Shown here piece by piece: positions 6,998-14,258 of a DNA stretch of 16,790 bases; positions within the stretch are counted from its first letter, which is position 1, and each line of letters opens with the position of its first letter. Below the pieces are notes generated by a model that was not told where the DNA came from, made no database searches, and was given only the letters and a program-made list of their open reading frames with translations. A program made the position numbers and the translations under genes. Source of the stretch: DATHCB01 sp035319765 (GTDB lineage Archaea > Thermoproteota > Bathyarchaeia > Bathyarchaeales > SOJC01); the NCBI GenBank assembly GCA_035319765.1, contig DATHCB010000117.1, forward strand, positions 1-16,790. The letters are read 5' to 3'.

Positions 6998-8054
6998 AAC
7001 TGGCATAGTTTACACTTCCATATATCTGAATCATAATCCGGGTCCTAGTCATCCCGAGAGTCCAAAACGACTGAAGGTAATAATGGAGGCTTTACAATCT
7101 AGCCATATCATACATGGGGAGAAATGCAAGCTCTTCGCGCCTGAACAAGCCCGAGTTGAGGATGTGGAGCTCATTCATCACCCTGATTATATCAGATTAG
7201 TTGACCGCGTCTGCTCCTCCGGCGGCGGTCTTCTCGACCTTGGAGATACAGAGGTTTCACCGGAAAGTTTTGAGGTTGCGCTTTATGCAGTCGGTGGTGG
7301 TTTGAGAGCTGTTGACCTAGTTCTCGCCAAAAAAGTTGAAAATGCATTCGCTTTCGTTCGACCACCTGGGCATCATGCAGGGCCATACACGGCCTCTGGG
7401 TTCTGTATTTTTAACAACATCGCTATCACGGCAATGTACCTATTGCGCAAGATCAGGCTCGACCGTATTTTAATCCTGGACATTGATGCCCATCACGGAA
7501 ATGGGACTCAGGAGGTCTTCTACGACACGGATCAAGTGCTGTTCATAAGTTTGCATCAGGATCCACGAGGTTTTCCAGGGACCGGGTTCATGAACGAAAT
7601 CGGGGAGAAGAATGGTCTGGGCTACAAAGTGAACTTTCCGTTTCCTTTTGGAACGTGCGACGAGATTTATGAAAAAGCGTTCGAACAAGTGATTACTCCG
7701 ATAGTTGAGCAATATAGACCGCAGTTCATACTTGTTTCGGCTGGGTTTGATGGCCACTTTAACGATACCGTAGCTGAACTCTCGCTAACTATCGGCGGCT
7801 ACGTGAGAACCTTTCTGACAATCCTGAACTATGCTACCCGCCTTTGCGAAGGAAGACTTGCTGCACTATTGGAGGGCGGGTATGACCTCAACGTCATTGG
7901 AAAAATAGCCGCAGGGGTAGTTGCAGCAATGGCAGGAATTCCGTTCTCATTCCCAGCTGAATCTCCAAAAATAGATAGGACAGCAGTTAGACAGGCTGAA
8001 AAAATAATAGAAGGCGTGAAAAGAAATCATTCAGCTTACTGGAGTCTATCATAG
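6990..8054 (+). CDS. HDAC-family Zn-dependent deacetylase (AcuC/acetylpolyamine aminohydrolase type)
   Basis: A 354-residue member of the arginase/deacetylase fold shared by histone deacetylases, acetoin-utilisation protein AcuC and acetylpolyamine aminohydrolases. Seen in order: PSHPESPKRL (19-28), the His pair RPPGHHAG (124-131), LDIDAHHGNGTQ (163-173; Asp166 and His168 as zinc ligands), AGFDGH (251-256; Asp254 as third ligand) and LEGGYDL (294-300; Tyr298 at the catalytic Tyr position). All expected residues are present, so it should remove acyl groups from an amine. The substrate cannot be read from sequence; candidates are chromatin-protein lysines, polyamines or a pathway intermediate. 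ATG 6990 lies inside the end of the AsnB-like gene, so the two are likely translated together. It converges on the ferredoxin gene with one base between the stops. Confidence 0.88.
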   Translation: MTKTGIVYTSIYLNHNPGPSHPESPKRLKVIMEALQSSHIIHGEKCKLFAPEQARVEDVELIHHPDYIRLVDRVCSSGGGLLDLGDTEVSPESFEVALYAVGGGLRAVDLVLAKKVENAFAFVRPPGHHAGPYTASGFCIFNNIAITAMYLLRKIRLDRILILDIDAHHGNGTQEVFYDTDQVLFISLHQDPRGFPGTGFMNEIGEKNGLGYKVNFPFPFGTCDEIYEKAFEQVITPIVEQYRPQFILVSAGFDGHFNDTVAELSLTIGGYVRTFLTILNYATRLCEGRLAALLEGGYDLNVIGKIAAGVVAAMAGIPFSFPAESPKIDRTAVRQAEKIIEGVKRNHSAYWSLS

Positions 8055-8055
8055 G

Positions 8056-8238
8056 CTACTCGATGACTTCTATAGCACCATTTGGGCATTGAGCTTCGCA
8101 CGCCCGACAGACCAAGCAATCGCTTTTCTTTATTGGAACGGATTTTTCATCCTTGACTTCAAAGACTCCTACAGGGCAGGTATCAACGCAGGTCTTGCAT
8201 CCGTTGCATTTTTCGGCGTTTACCTTGATTTCGACCAT
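8056..8238 (-). CDS. 2x[4Fe-4S] ferredoxin
   Basis: A 60-residue ferredoxin starting MVEIKVNAEKC. Two full cluster motifs are present: CNGCKTCVDTCPVG and CLVCRACEAQCPNG, each CxxCxxCxxxCP, so it should hold two [4Fe-4S] clusters and carry electrons between oxidoreductases. I chose ATG 8238 over the longer TTG 8274 frame. AGGAG lies 11 bases before ATG 8238, and a TATA-like box at 8287-8295 would put transcription start near 8263, inside the longer frame. The first 12 residues of the longer form (rich in Asp, Asn and Lys) also do not look like ferredoxin. No neighbouring oxidoreductase identifies its partner. Confidence 0.9.
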   Translation of the reverse strand: MVEIKVNAEKCNGCKTCVDTCPVGVFEVKDEKSVPIKKSDCLVCRACEAQCPNGAIEVIE

Positions 8239-8286
8239 TGCGCCATCAACTCCTAGGTTCTTGTTTTTATCCAAGTTAGAATCGTG

Positions 8287-8295
8287 GAATAAAAG
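8287..8295 (-). promoter_or_regulatory. TATA-like box for ferredoxin
   Basis: The minus strand reads CTTTTATTC about 50 bases upstream of ATG 8238. The implied transcription start near 8263 leaves a ~25-base leader containing AGGAG. This separates ferredoxin expression from the membrane-protein gene upstream of it. Confidence 0.42.
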
Positions 8296-8307
8296 GGTTT
8301 AGGATTT

Positions 8308-10149
8308 CTAGGCAGTTTCCTCGCCAAGTCTCAGGAGCGCACCGTCAATGGTTGTCCTCGCCTTTTCCCTTCTTTTGTCCAATTGATCTTGTTGATGTCT
8401 GTAGGCGTTCAGGCTAAGGGTGCCGCTCTTATACCTCGCTTCAACCCTCTTTGCCTCTGCCTCCACTCCTTCAAGGTCAGCTTCTGCGATATCTAGATCC
8501 TTTAAGATTTCAGCGTATTTTGGTCCAGCAGATTTTACCCTTTCTTTAAGGTCCACAAGCTCTCTATCTAGCCGGTTGAGTTGGCTTTCAAGCATTCGCT
8601 TTCGCATTTTGTACCGTCCACGTGGCATTCTTCCCTTCTGCACTTGAAGCTCTATGGATTCGAGTTCCCTTGAAATTCTCGCCCGCTCTTCGTAGGACGA
8701 GACAATCGATTTAAGAGTCTGCGGTTTGGTCGCCGCTCTAGGCGCCGTTGAAGGCAATGATAGTTTCGGCCTCTCCCATATCAGGGCCACCACTACTCCA
8801 ATACCCACGAACGCGCTCATCCATAAAGTGGGAAGGAAAGAAAACCAGAAAATGGAGTAGACATATGTTGCTTCAAAGTTCAGGTTATCGTATGACGAAA
8901 CGTTGTACGCAGTGAAGAGAATATCTTGTTGAAGCGCCCCCGTTTGAAGCACATAACCCTTGATGTTCGGAAACTGCTCAATAGATGCGCCTTCTGGGAA
9001 GGAAATCTTATACGTCAATTTCCCAATGATGCTGTCTAAACTTGTGGTGATTGGAAGATTAAATTCAAATTCGCTACCCGTTTTGCTGACGTAATTACTT
9101 GTCAAATGATAATTTAGAGTCAACTCGGTAGTGTTTCCTAGCTGAAGAGGAACCACCAAACTTAGGCTATACGTAGTCGTCGTCTTGTTCACAAGCGTGG
9201 GGGCCAGAGAGTTTCCCCACACGTCGTAGGCAGTAACACTGCTGGCACCGGGAGAAAGGCTTAGTTGCATTGATGATACTGATTGGTTCGTCTGGCTTGT
9301 TACCGTGTATGCATCTGTTACGAAGACATTGCCCTGTCCGTCAATTCTTATCTGCCTTTCAAGATCATCTATCGTAATCAATTGATACACGTATCCTGTT
9401 GATACAGTGAAATTGAACCAGCCTGGAGAGTTAGTTAGTGCTGGCAGCGGTCTAGTTATACAGCCTGCGACTTGACTTGTACCCAAGTATTTCTCGAAGG
9501 TAACGTTTCCAGAAGCAAGCTCAAAAGCAGTGTTCGGCGGAGTTGTCACCGTAACATTTGCTACAGATACATTTTGCAGAAGGCTTGGAAACGTAGGATA
9601 ATACATGGTTAAGACAGGTGAGGTTACGTTTGTTATCGGAACCGTGTTGCTCTTGACTGTGTATGTGGAGGATAAGATGGTGTCTGAAAATACAAAAACT
9701 ACGGTGAAGCGGAATGGCGGCTGCTCGCCCACGTAAAGTTGAAGCCCCCCTTGGGGGAAGATGACTGTCACTCCGTAATAACCGACATTAGTGCCCAGCC
9801 CTGTGTTTAGTGAAACATTGAACGTTTGAGAAGGGTTAGATGTATTGAAGGCGTAAACTGAGGCTAGGTTATAACTGTATTTGTACGGAAAACCCAGAGG
9901 ATACCCTGTTAGTGTAGTGTTATGCGTTGCCGACAATTGCACAATATCATTGATCGCAACATCCCCGCCCTGAAGAATTAGGACAACATGGTTAACTTGA
10001 TCCACCGTGACATTTTCAAGTTGTTGGAGAATAGATATTTGCGTTGGAGTAATTGTGGTCGCTGCTTTCACATTGCGCAACATCGAGGTTGAGAGCCCAA
10101 GAAACGTCAAAAAGAATATTAACATTAATAGCCTAACCTTTCTCAACAT
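8308..10149 (-). CDS. Secreted-domain/single-TM glycoprotein with cytoplasmic coiled-coil tail
   Basis: A 613-residue protein of no family I can name with certainty. Residues 1-30 form a signal peptide (basic start, hydrophobic core, VKAA end). Residues ~31-432 are an extracellular, beta-rich domain with about 13 N-glycosylation sequons (e.g. Asn46, 77, 111, 174, 193, 198, 215, 246, 288, 321, 339, 416). A membrane helix follows at ~436-458, then a basic cytoplasmic tail. Residues ~485-613 are coiled coil and contain two related units (about 505-531 and 573-608), each with a Gly, a Tyr nine or so residues on, and a following helix, recalling SHOCT-type domains. The juxtamembrane region (LTYKISFPEGASIEQFP, then YV/F-rich strands) loosely recalls ribophorin I; this is only an impression. 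Start ATG 10149 has AAGAAGG upstream and a TATA-like box at 10205-10214. Confidence 0.75.
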   Translation of the reverse strand: MLRKVRLLMLIFFLTFLGLSTSMLRNVKAATTITPTQISILQQLENVTVDQVNHVVLILQGGDVAINDIVQLSATHNTTLTGYPLGFPYKYSYNLASVYAFNTSNPSQTFNVSLNTGLGTNVGYYGVTVIFPQGGLQLYVGEQPPFRFTVVFVFSDTILSSTYTVKSNTVPITNVTSPVLTMYYPTFPSLLQNVSVANVTVTTPPNTAFELASGNVTFEKYLGTSQVAGCITRPLPALTNSPGWFNFTVSTGYVYQLITIDDLERQIRIDGQGNVFVTDAYTVTSQTNQSVSSMQLSLSPGASSVTAYDVWGNSLAPTLVNKTTTTYSLSLVVPLQLGNTTELTLNYHLTSNYVSKTGSEFEFNLPITTSLDSIIGKLTYKISFPEGASIEQFPNIKGYVLQTGALQQDILFTAYNVSSYDNLNFEATYVYSIFWFSFLPTLWMSAFVGIGVVVALIWERPKLSLPSTAPRAATKPQTLKSIVSSYEERARISRELESIELQVQKGRMPRGRYKMRKRMLESQLNRLDRELVDLKERVKSAGPKYAEILKDLDIAEADLEGVEAEAKRVEARYKSGTLSLNAYRHQQDQLDKRREKARTTIDGALLRLGEETA

Positions 10150-10204
10150 ACAACCTTCTTTAGATGCTTGATTGCCTTTGGGACGTTCTTTTAACTGATG
10201 TTGC

Positions 10205-10214
10205 TATCATATAA
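10205..10214 (-). promoter_or_regulatory. TATA box for the membrane glycoprotein gene
   Basis: The minus strand reads TTATATGATA about 60 bases upstream of ATG 10149, a good archaeal TATA-box match. It implies a leader of about 30-35 bases that includes the AAGAAGG ribosome-binding sequence. Confidence 0.48.
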
Positions 10215-10327
10215 CAGTTTTTCCACGTAAAAAACATTACTTTTTGTGGCGTCAGATCGAGCTTCAGAAGTACACGCTAACGTAATTTACTTAATCCATT
10301 GTGGCCAACCTAGTTTAGCGATAAATC

Positions 10328-10393
10328 ATGAGTGCTGAATCGGAAAAGGTTTCCATTCAGAGGGCAAGATATGAAAAATTGTTGAGAGTTTAA
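10328..10393 (+). CDS. Possible 21-residue mini-protein or gene remnant
   Basis: In the 273-base space between two minus-strand genes, an ATG frame of 21 codons encodes a peptide beginning MSAESEK and continuing VSIQRARYEKLLRV to TAA 10391-10393. The VSI-x-R-x-RYEKLL pattern resembles the first residues of small DNA-binding or antitoxin-like proteins, here cut off by a stop. AATTTACTTAAT around 10283-10294 could be a TATA-like element, giving a very short leader. It may be a genuine micro-protein, the stub of a decayed gene, or chance. No downstream frame continues the protein. Confidence 0.25.
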   Translation: MSAESEKVSIQRARYEKLLRV

Positions 10394-10422
10394 TACGTAT
10401 CTGTCAAAATCCTAATGGTCGC

Positions 10423-10767
10423 TCAGTGCCTAGATTCTCTTAGGTAATAGCCTTCTTCTCTTTTCGCGCCGAAGCTCCTAACTCCTTCCTTCTTGAGCTG
10501 TGTTCTTAGTTTTTGGGCGTATTTTTTGTCGATTTCGCCTCTTTTCGCAATGTAATCGATTATTTCTTGAGCTTGCTTTTCGTTGTCGCATCTGCAGAGG
10601 AAGTCTATCACGTCTGGATTGTAGTCGTCAAACCGCTTCGGACTCATCGTTCCTCCAGTTAGAGAGCCGGGTTTTGTGGAATCTATGCCCTCCTTGGATT
10701 CTTTCGCTTCCATCTCTTCGGTTAGGTGAGGAAACACTTTCTTGAAAGTGCCTTTGTCTATTTCCAT
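10423..10767 (-). CDS. DUF2095-like conserved archaeal protein
   Basis: A 114-residue soluble protein resembling the archaeal DUF2095 family; function unknown. The N-terminal half has TFKKVFPHLTEEM, and the C-terminal half has FDDYNPDVIDFLCRCDNEKQ, ending with helices around EIIDYIAKRGEIDKKYAQKL and the tail RSFGAKREEGYYLRE. I chose ATG 10767: AGGTG lies about five bases upstream. The alternative GTG 10773 adds two residues and falls inside that ribosome-binding stretch. A TATA-like element GTTTAAATAAT (10863-10853) stands about 90 bases upstream. The protein is charged, with two cysteines close together (CRC), and has no membrane segment. It is divergent from the coiled-coil gene. Confidence 0.78.
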   Translation of the reverse strand: MEIDKGTFKKVFPHLTEEMEAKESKEGIDSTKPGSLTGGTMSPKRFDDYNPDVIDFLCRCDNEKQAQEIIDYIAKRGEIDKKYAQKLRTQLKKEGVRSFGAKREEGYYLRESRH

Positions 10768-10852
10768 ATTCACACCTGTAATTAAGCGAGGTTAGCGTTC
10801 GATTTTGTTCATTATTTGCAGCCGCATGTCACTTTTTTTCTATGCAAGAACC

Positions 10853-10863
10853 ATTATTTAAAC
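10853..10863 (-). promoter_or_regulatory. TATA-like box for the DUF2095-like gene
   Basis: The minus strand reads GTTTAAATAAT, with a TTTAAATA core, about 90 bases upstream of ATG 10767. The predicted transcription start near 10830 gives a leader of about 60 bases with AGGTG near its end. Confidence 0.42.
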
Positions 10864-11025
10864 CGAATCATGTCCGACTTCTGAAAGTGCCTCCTTCCGC
10901 CCCACAATTTTACGGCATATTGCCGCTGACACACTGGAAGGGTGAGTAAATATGATATCATACAAGAGAGCATAAATTCCTGGGCGCTAATCAACCTCTA
11001 AAATGCATTATCTGTTGTGAGAGCC

Positions 11026-11037
11026 TTTATTTATAAG
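11026..11037 (+). promoter_or_regulatory. TATA box for the COG1340-like gene
   Basis: TTTATTTATAAG is a strong A/T-rich TATA-like element. Transcription would start near 11058, inside the longest reading frame (GTG 11017). This argues that translation begins downstream, at TTG 11134. Confidence 0.45.
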
Positions 11038-11133
11038 GAACAATCTGGTAAACAAATTAGTCGGTCATGCATCTCAATATGGGCCTGCAAAAAAGAGCAA
11101 AAAAGAAAATCGGTACATTGGAGCAAAGCCAAA

Positions 11134-12009
11134 TTGCCGGAAGATGCCAAAGCCATAGAGGAAAAGATCAAAGAGCTAGATCGTGAACTTGTTCCATTAA
11201 AGGAACAAAGGAGCAAACTTGAGAGTGAAGCAAAGCTATGGATGGAGAGAAGAGATCATATTCGCAGGCAAATCGAACAATTGCGTGCGGAAATTGTCAG
11301 TCTGAAGACCCATCGTGACGAAATCAACCGAAAAGTCAAAGACCTCAAGGTCATACGAGACCAATTGATCTCGGATAGGAAGGAGAAGCTTAACAGGGTT
11401 ATTGAATTTAAACAAAAGGTTGCTTCCGTTAAGCAGGTCCCCGCGAAAGCCATCCTCGCAGTAGAGAAAGAAATAGAGAACTTGGACTGGAGGATACAGA
11501 CAAACTCGCTCACTATGCCTGAGGAAAAGCTGGTGGTTGAACAAATTGCTGAACTTGAAAAGCGCCTTGCGTCGTATGAGCAGACGCAAGCAATGTGGAG
11601 TGAAATCAAAACATTGCAGCAACAACTGAGAAACCTGCGCACGGAAGAGAAGGAATTTCACAGTCAAATCGCTCTGCTAGCAGAGCAAGGCAGGCAGGTT
11701 CATCAGATGCTAATCGAAGAGGGCGTGAACATCCCCAAACTAAAAACAGAGGCAAACGAAAATCACCAAAAGTACATCGAGAACAGAAAACTAGTGCAAA
11801 AACTCGACGAGCAATGTGAACTCCTATTTGCACAGACTCGCCTACTACGGTCTAAATCTAAATCTGAGGAGCAAAAAAAGAAAGTAAGGCGCGAAATGGA
11901 GCTTATACAGGAACTCGAAGAAAAGGCCTTACGAAAAATGAAGCGTGGTGAGAAATTGACATGGGATGAGTTTAAGGTTCTCGCTGAAAAGGGGCTCACT
12001 GGGAGTTGA
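11134..12009 (+). CDS. Archaeal coiled-coil protein (COG1340-like)
   Basis: A 291-residue, almost entirely coiled-coil protein resembling the uncharacterised archaeal COG1340 group. It starts MPEDAKAIEEKIKELDREL and continues as heptad-rich helices. A break in the middle (VPAKAILAVEKEIENLDWRI, then TNSLTMPEEK) is typical of a hairpin of two long helices. The end, RKMKRGEKLTWDEFKVLAEKG, is the usual short helical cap. The frame is open back to GTG 11017, but the first 39 residues look non-coding. TTG 11134 has GGAG (11120-11123) ten bases upstream, and the TATA box at 11026-11037 falls inside the longer frame. Role unknown; such proteins are presumed structural or scaffold. No membrane segment is seen. 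Confidence 0.78.
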   Translation: MPEDAKAIEEKIKELDRELVPLKEQRSKLESEAKLWMERRDHIRRQIEQLRAEIVSLKTHRDEINRKVKDLKVIRDQLISDRKEKLNRVIEFKQKVASVKQVPAKAILAVEKEIENLDWRIQTNSLTMPEEKLVVEQIAELEKRLASYEQTQAMWSEIKTLQQQLRNLRTEEKEFHSQIALLAEQGRQVHQMLIEEGVNIPKLKTEANENHQKYIENRKLVQKLDEQCELLFAQTRLLRSKSKSEEQKKKVRREMELIQELEEKALRKMKRGEKLTWDEFKVLAEKGLTGS

Positions 12010-12047
12010 CCTCTGCGGCTGCACAGTTACGGCCTTAATAGAGAGAG

Positions 12048-12057
12048 CATATAAAAT
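12048..12057 (+). promoter_or_regulatory. TATA box for the DUF373 gene
   Basis: CATATAAAAT is a close match to an archaeal TATA box. The predicted transcription start lies near 12078, just before GTG 12081 and ATG 12096, so the message has little or no leader. Confidence 0.48.
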
Positions 12058-12095
12058 TATAAGAGGGCAAATGTCTCAGGGTGTGTGCTGATACG

Positions 12096-13265
12096 ATGAC
12101 GGCGCCCTTGGAGAAGACGGGACATGTTCTCATCTTGTGCGTTGACCGAGATGGTGACATAGGCACCAAGGCAAACTTAAGAACGCCCATTTTGGGAAGA
12201 GAGGAAAACATCAGTGCTGCGGTTGCTTTCGCCCTTAGGGATCCTGAAGAGCCAGACGCAAATGCAATGTTTGAAGCGATCCGTGTTTTCGACGGTCTAA
12301 GAAAAGAGGGGAAGCCTCATGAGAACTTCCAAATCGCAACAATTTCAGGTTCCGAGCTGGGTGACGTTAGTGCAGATCGAAAACTCGTGGCAGAATTAGC
12401 GGAGGTCCTTAACAATTTTAAGGCAAACGAAGTTGTCTTGGTTACAGATGGCTATCAGGATGAGATGATTCTGCCGCTGATCGAGTCGAGGATTCCTGTA
12501 ACTTCGGTCCGCAGAATAGTCATGAGACACAGCAAATCGATTGAAGAAACAGCCGCAGTCTTCTCGAGATACATGAAGATACTGACAGAGAACCAACGCT
12601 ATTCACGGCTCTTGCTGGGCTTACCAGGCTTATTATTGATAGTTTTGGGCGTCTTGACAGCTTTTGGGCTTCTAGGCTATACATGGATTGCCTTCCTTCT
12701 AGTTCTTGGAAGTTTCCTTTTCATTCGGGGATTCGGGATAGACAGAGTAGCGAAAAACTTTGTGACATGGATGAGAGAGTACGAGCCGCCTCCAGTTCCA
12801 GTCCAAATCGCAGGCTTTGCCACGGTCGCAGGTCTGCTTTCCGTGGCTATCGGAGTGTATCTTGGCGTAAGCCAAGCTAGCGTAGGCCTCGCAACCTTCC
12901 CCACACTAGGCGCACTTCCTGCCGTTTTAGGTAGGTTCATTTCAGAAGCCACCGCTCTAGTAGCAATAGGCATCTGCGTTCTGCTTTCCGGTAGGGCTAT
13001 AAAGTGGTACTTCGAGCGTGACCCTCGACTACTTCGTACGCTTGTAATAACTGCCGTGGTTGCATGGTCGTCACAGATTGCCGAACAAGCAGCGCAAATC
13101 CTGATCAATCCTACTTCTGCGTATGTCGGTCTCGTTGCGAGTACTGTTATCGGCATAATGGTTGGTATATCTTCGCTTCTTCTCGCTTTCCTCGTTCACA
13201 GGAGATATGCAAGCTTTTTCAAAGAGAAAGGAATCGAAGTCAAGGAATTCGGGGAAAGGCCCTAA
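12096..13265 (+). CDS. DUF373 family membrane protein
   Basis: A 389-residue protein (394 if GTG 12081 is used) of the archaeal DUF373 family. The N-terminal ~165 residues are soluble and show HVLILCVDRDGDIG, LRTPILGREENI, ALRDPEEPDANAMFEA and VVLVTDGYQDE, all conserved-looking acidic motifs. About six membrane helices follow: roughly residues 177-196, 200-217, 240-264, 288-304, 318-338 and 348-373 in the longer numbering. A short cytoplasmic tail ends GERP. Biochemical function is unknown; the Asp-rich N-terminal motifs suggest metal or nucleotide binding, which is inference. ATG 12096 is preferred because AGGGTG lies 12 bases upstream, but a leaderless GTG 12081 fits the TATA position as well. 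uppS follows on the same strand after 183 bases. Confidence 0.87.
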   Translation: MTAPLEKTGHVLILCVDRDGDIGTKANLRTPILGREENISAAVAFALRDPEEPDANAMFEAIRVFDGLRKEGKPHENFQIATISGSELGDVSADRKLVAELAEVLNNFKANEVVLVTDGYQDEMILPLIESRIPVTSVRRIVMRHSKSIEETAAVFSRYMKILTENQRYSRLLLGLPGLLLIVLGVLTAFGLLGYTWIAFLLVLGSFLFIRGFGIDRVAKNFVTWMREYEPPPVPVQIAGFATVAGLLSVAIGVYLGVSQASVGLATFPTLGALPAVLGRFISEATALVAIGICVLLSGRAIKWYFERDPRLLRTLVITAVVAWSSQIAEQAAQILINPTSAYVGLVASTVIGIMVGISSLLLAFLVHRRYASFFKEKGIEVKEFGERP

Positions 13266-13373
13266 TTGCGAGTTTCGGAAGAATCTGACTCTAATCGCAC
13301 GGAGGAATTTGGTTGTGCACAGGATCTGAGACGTAAGAAGGCAAGTGGATTCTTAGGAACTCTTAAATGAAAC

Positions 13374-13382
13374 CATTAAAAC
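13374..13382 (+). promoter_or_regulatory. TATA-like box for uppS
   Basis: CATTAAAAC lies about 70 bases upstream of ATG 13449. A start of transcription near 13402 gives a leader of about 45 bases containing GAGAGAAG. It suggests uppS can be expressed apart from the DUF373 gene. Confidence 0.35.
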
Positions 13383-13448
13383 GCTACCTCACAGTAACAC
13401 CTATTTGCCAACATGGGTAAAAGAAGCGCAAGGTTCTGAGAGAAGAAA

Positions 13449-14231
13449 ATGCTGGAAAGGCTGCTATCAGTAACGGGCGTCTACAAGCTATATGAAAAAT
13501 GGTTGTGGTACCAGATAAAAAATGGCAAGAGACCCGAGCACATCGCCCTCATTCTTGATGGTAACCGACGGTGGGCCGAAGAGCGTTCGCTTCCAGCATT
13601 TTTCGGTCATAAGGAAGGCGCGGATAAAATCGAAGACTTGCTAGTTTGGTGCCTGGATTTGGAAGTCAAGTCAATCACACTTTACTCTTTTTCCACGGAG
13701 AATTTCCTGCGCTCATCCAACGAAGTTGGAGACATCATGCGAATCATAGAAGAAAAGCTCACAAAAGTCTTGACTGATGAACGTATTCACAAGAACAAGG
13801 TGCATGTTCAAATAATAGGTCGCCGCAGTCTCCTTCCGAAGCCGCTTCAGGAATTAAGCAGGACAGTTGAAGAAGCAACAAAGCATTACGATGAGCACTT
13901 CCTAAATATAGCTCTAGCCTATGGCGGAAGAGCAGAGATAGTCGACGCCGCTAGGAAGCTTGCACAAGAAGTGGAGGAAGGGCGCATAAAACCGGATGCC
14001 ATAGAGGAGAAAACATTCGAAAAATACTTGTACACTGCCCATTTGCCCCAGCAAGATCCGGACATAATCATACGAACCAGTGGTGAAGAAAGGCTCAGCG
14101 GATTTCTCTTGTGGCAAAGCGCTTACAGCGAGCTTTTCTTTCTTGACATTTATTGGCCAGATTTTCGCCGTATAGATCTGCTTCGTGCTGTCCGAACCTA
14201 TCAGAAAAGAGAAAGACGTTATGGTCAATAG
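13449..14231 (+). CDS. uppS: Cis-prenyltransferase (UPP synthase family)
   Basis: A 260-residue Z-type prenyl diphosphate synthase. It condenses isopentenyl diphosphate units to make the long polyprenyl (dolichol-like) carrier used for protein glycosylation in archaea. Motifs: HIALILDGNRRWAEE (31-45, catalytic Asp37), SFSTENF (80-86), the ALAYGGRAEIVDA helix (155-167) and the substrate-binding RTSGEERLSGFLLWQ (209-223) followed by SAYSELFFLDIYWPDF. Full length for the family. Start ATG 13449 has GAGAGAAG upstream. DUF373 precedes it on the same strand, a pairing I believe recurs in archaea but could not check. A hairpin starts directly after the stop codon. Confidence 0.94.
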   Translation: MLERLLSVTGVYKLYEKWLWYQIKNGKRPEHIALILDGNRRWAEERSLPAFFGHKEGADKIEDLLVWCLDLEVKSITLYSFSTENFLRSSNEVGDIMRIIEEKLTKVLTDERIHKNKVHVQIIGRRSLLPKPLQELSRTVEEATKHYDEHFLNIALAYGGRAEIVDAARKLAQEVEEGRIKPDAIEEKTFEKYLYTAHLPQQDPDIIIRTSGEERLSGFLLWQSAYSELFFLDIYWPDFRRIDLLRAVRTYQKRERRYGQ

Positions 14232-14258
14232 GCAAAAACAACCGTAAGGCTGTTTTGC
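14232..14258 (+). terminator. Stem-loop directly after uppS
   Basis: GCAAAAACA (14232-14240) and TGTTTTGC (14251-14258) pair with one bulged A around a ten-base loop, beginning at the base after the uppS stop codon. The T-rich right arm fits a transcript end. Confidence 0.4.

Larger units (their letters stand above)
10774..11133. other. Divergent intergenic region with promoters and symmetric elements
   Basis: No gene is supported in these 360 bases. They hold the DUF2095 promoter, the TATA box of the coiled-coil gene, and three symmetric elements. CGGCA/TGCCG (10913-10925) is a five-base stem with a TAT loop. CCTTCC (10893-10898) and GGAAGG (10936-10941) flank it symmetrically. TATGATATCATA (10951-10962) is a perfect 12-base palindrome that could be an operator for a dimeric regulator. 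Confidence 0.45.

Noticed and set aside
12677..13156. Minus-strand 159-codon open frame opposite the DUF373 gene
   Set aside because: It is antisense to the membrane-helix part of DUF373; its composition is that of a reverse-complement shadow.
13367..13420. 17-codon ATG frame before uppS
   Set aside because: Too short; it contains the probable uppS TATA box, and nothing supports translation.
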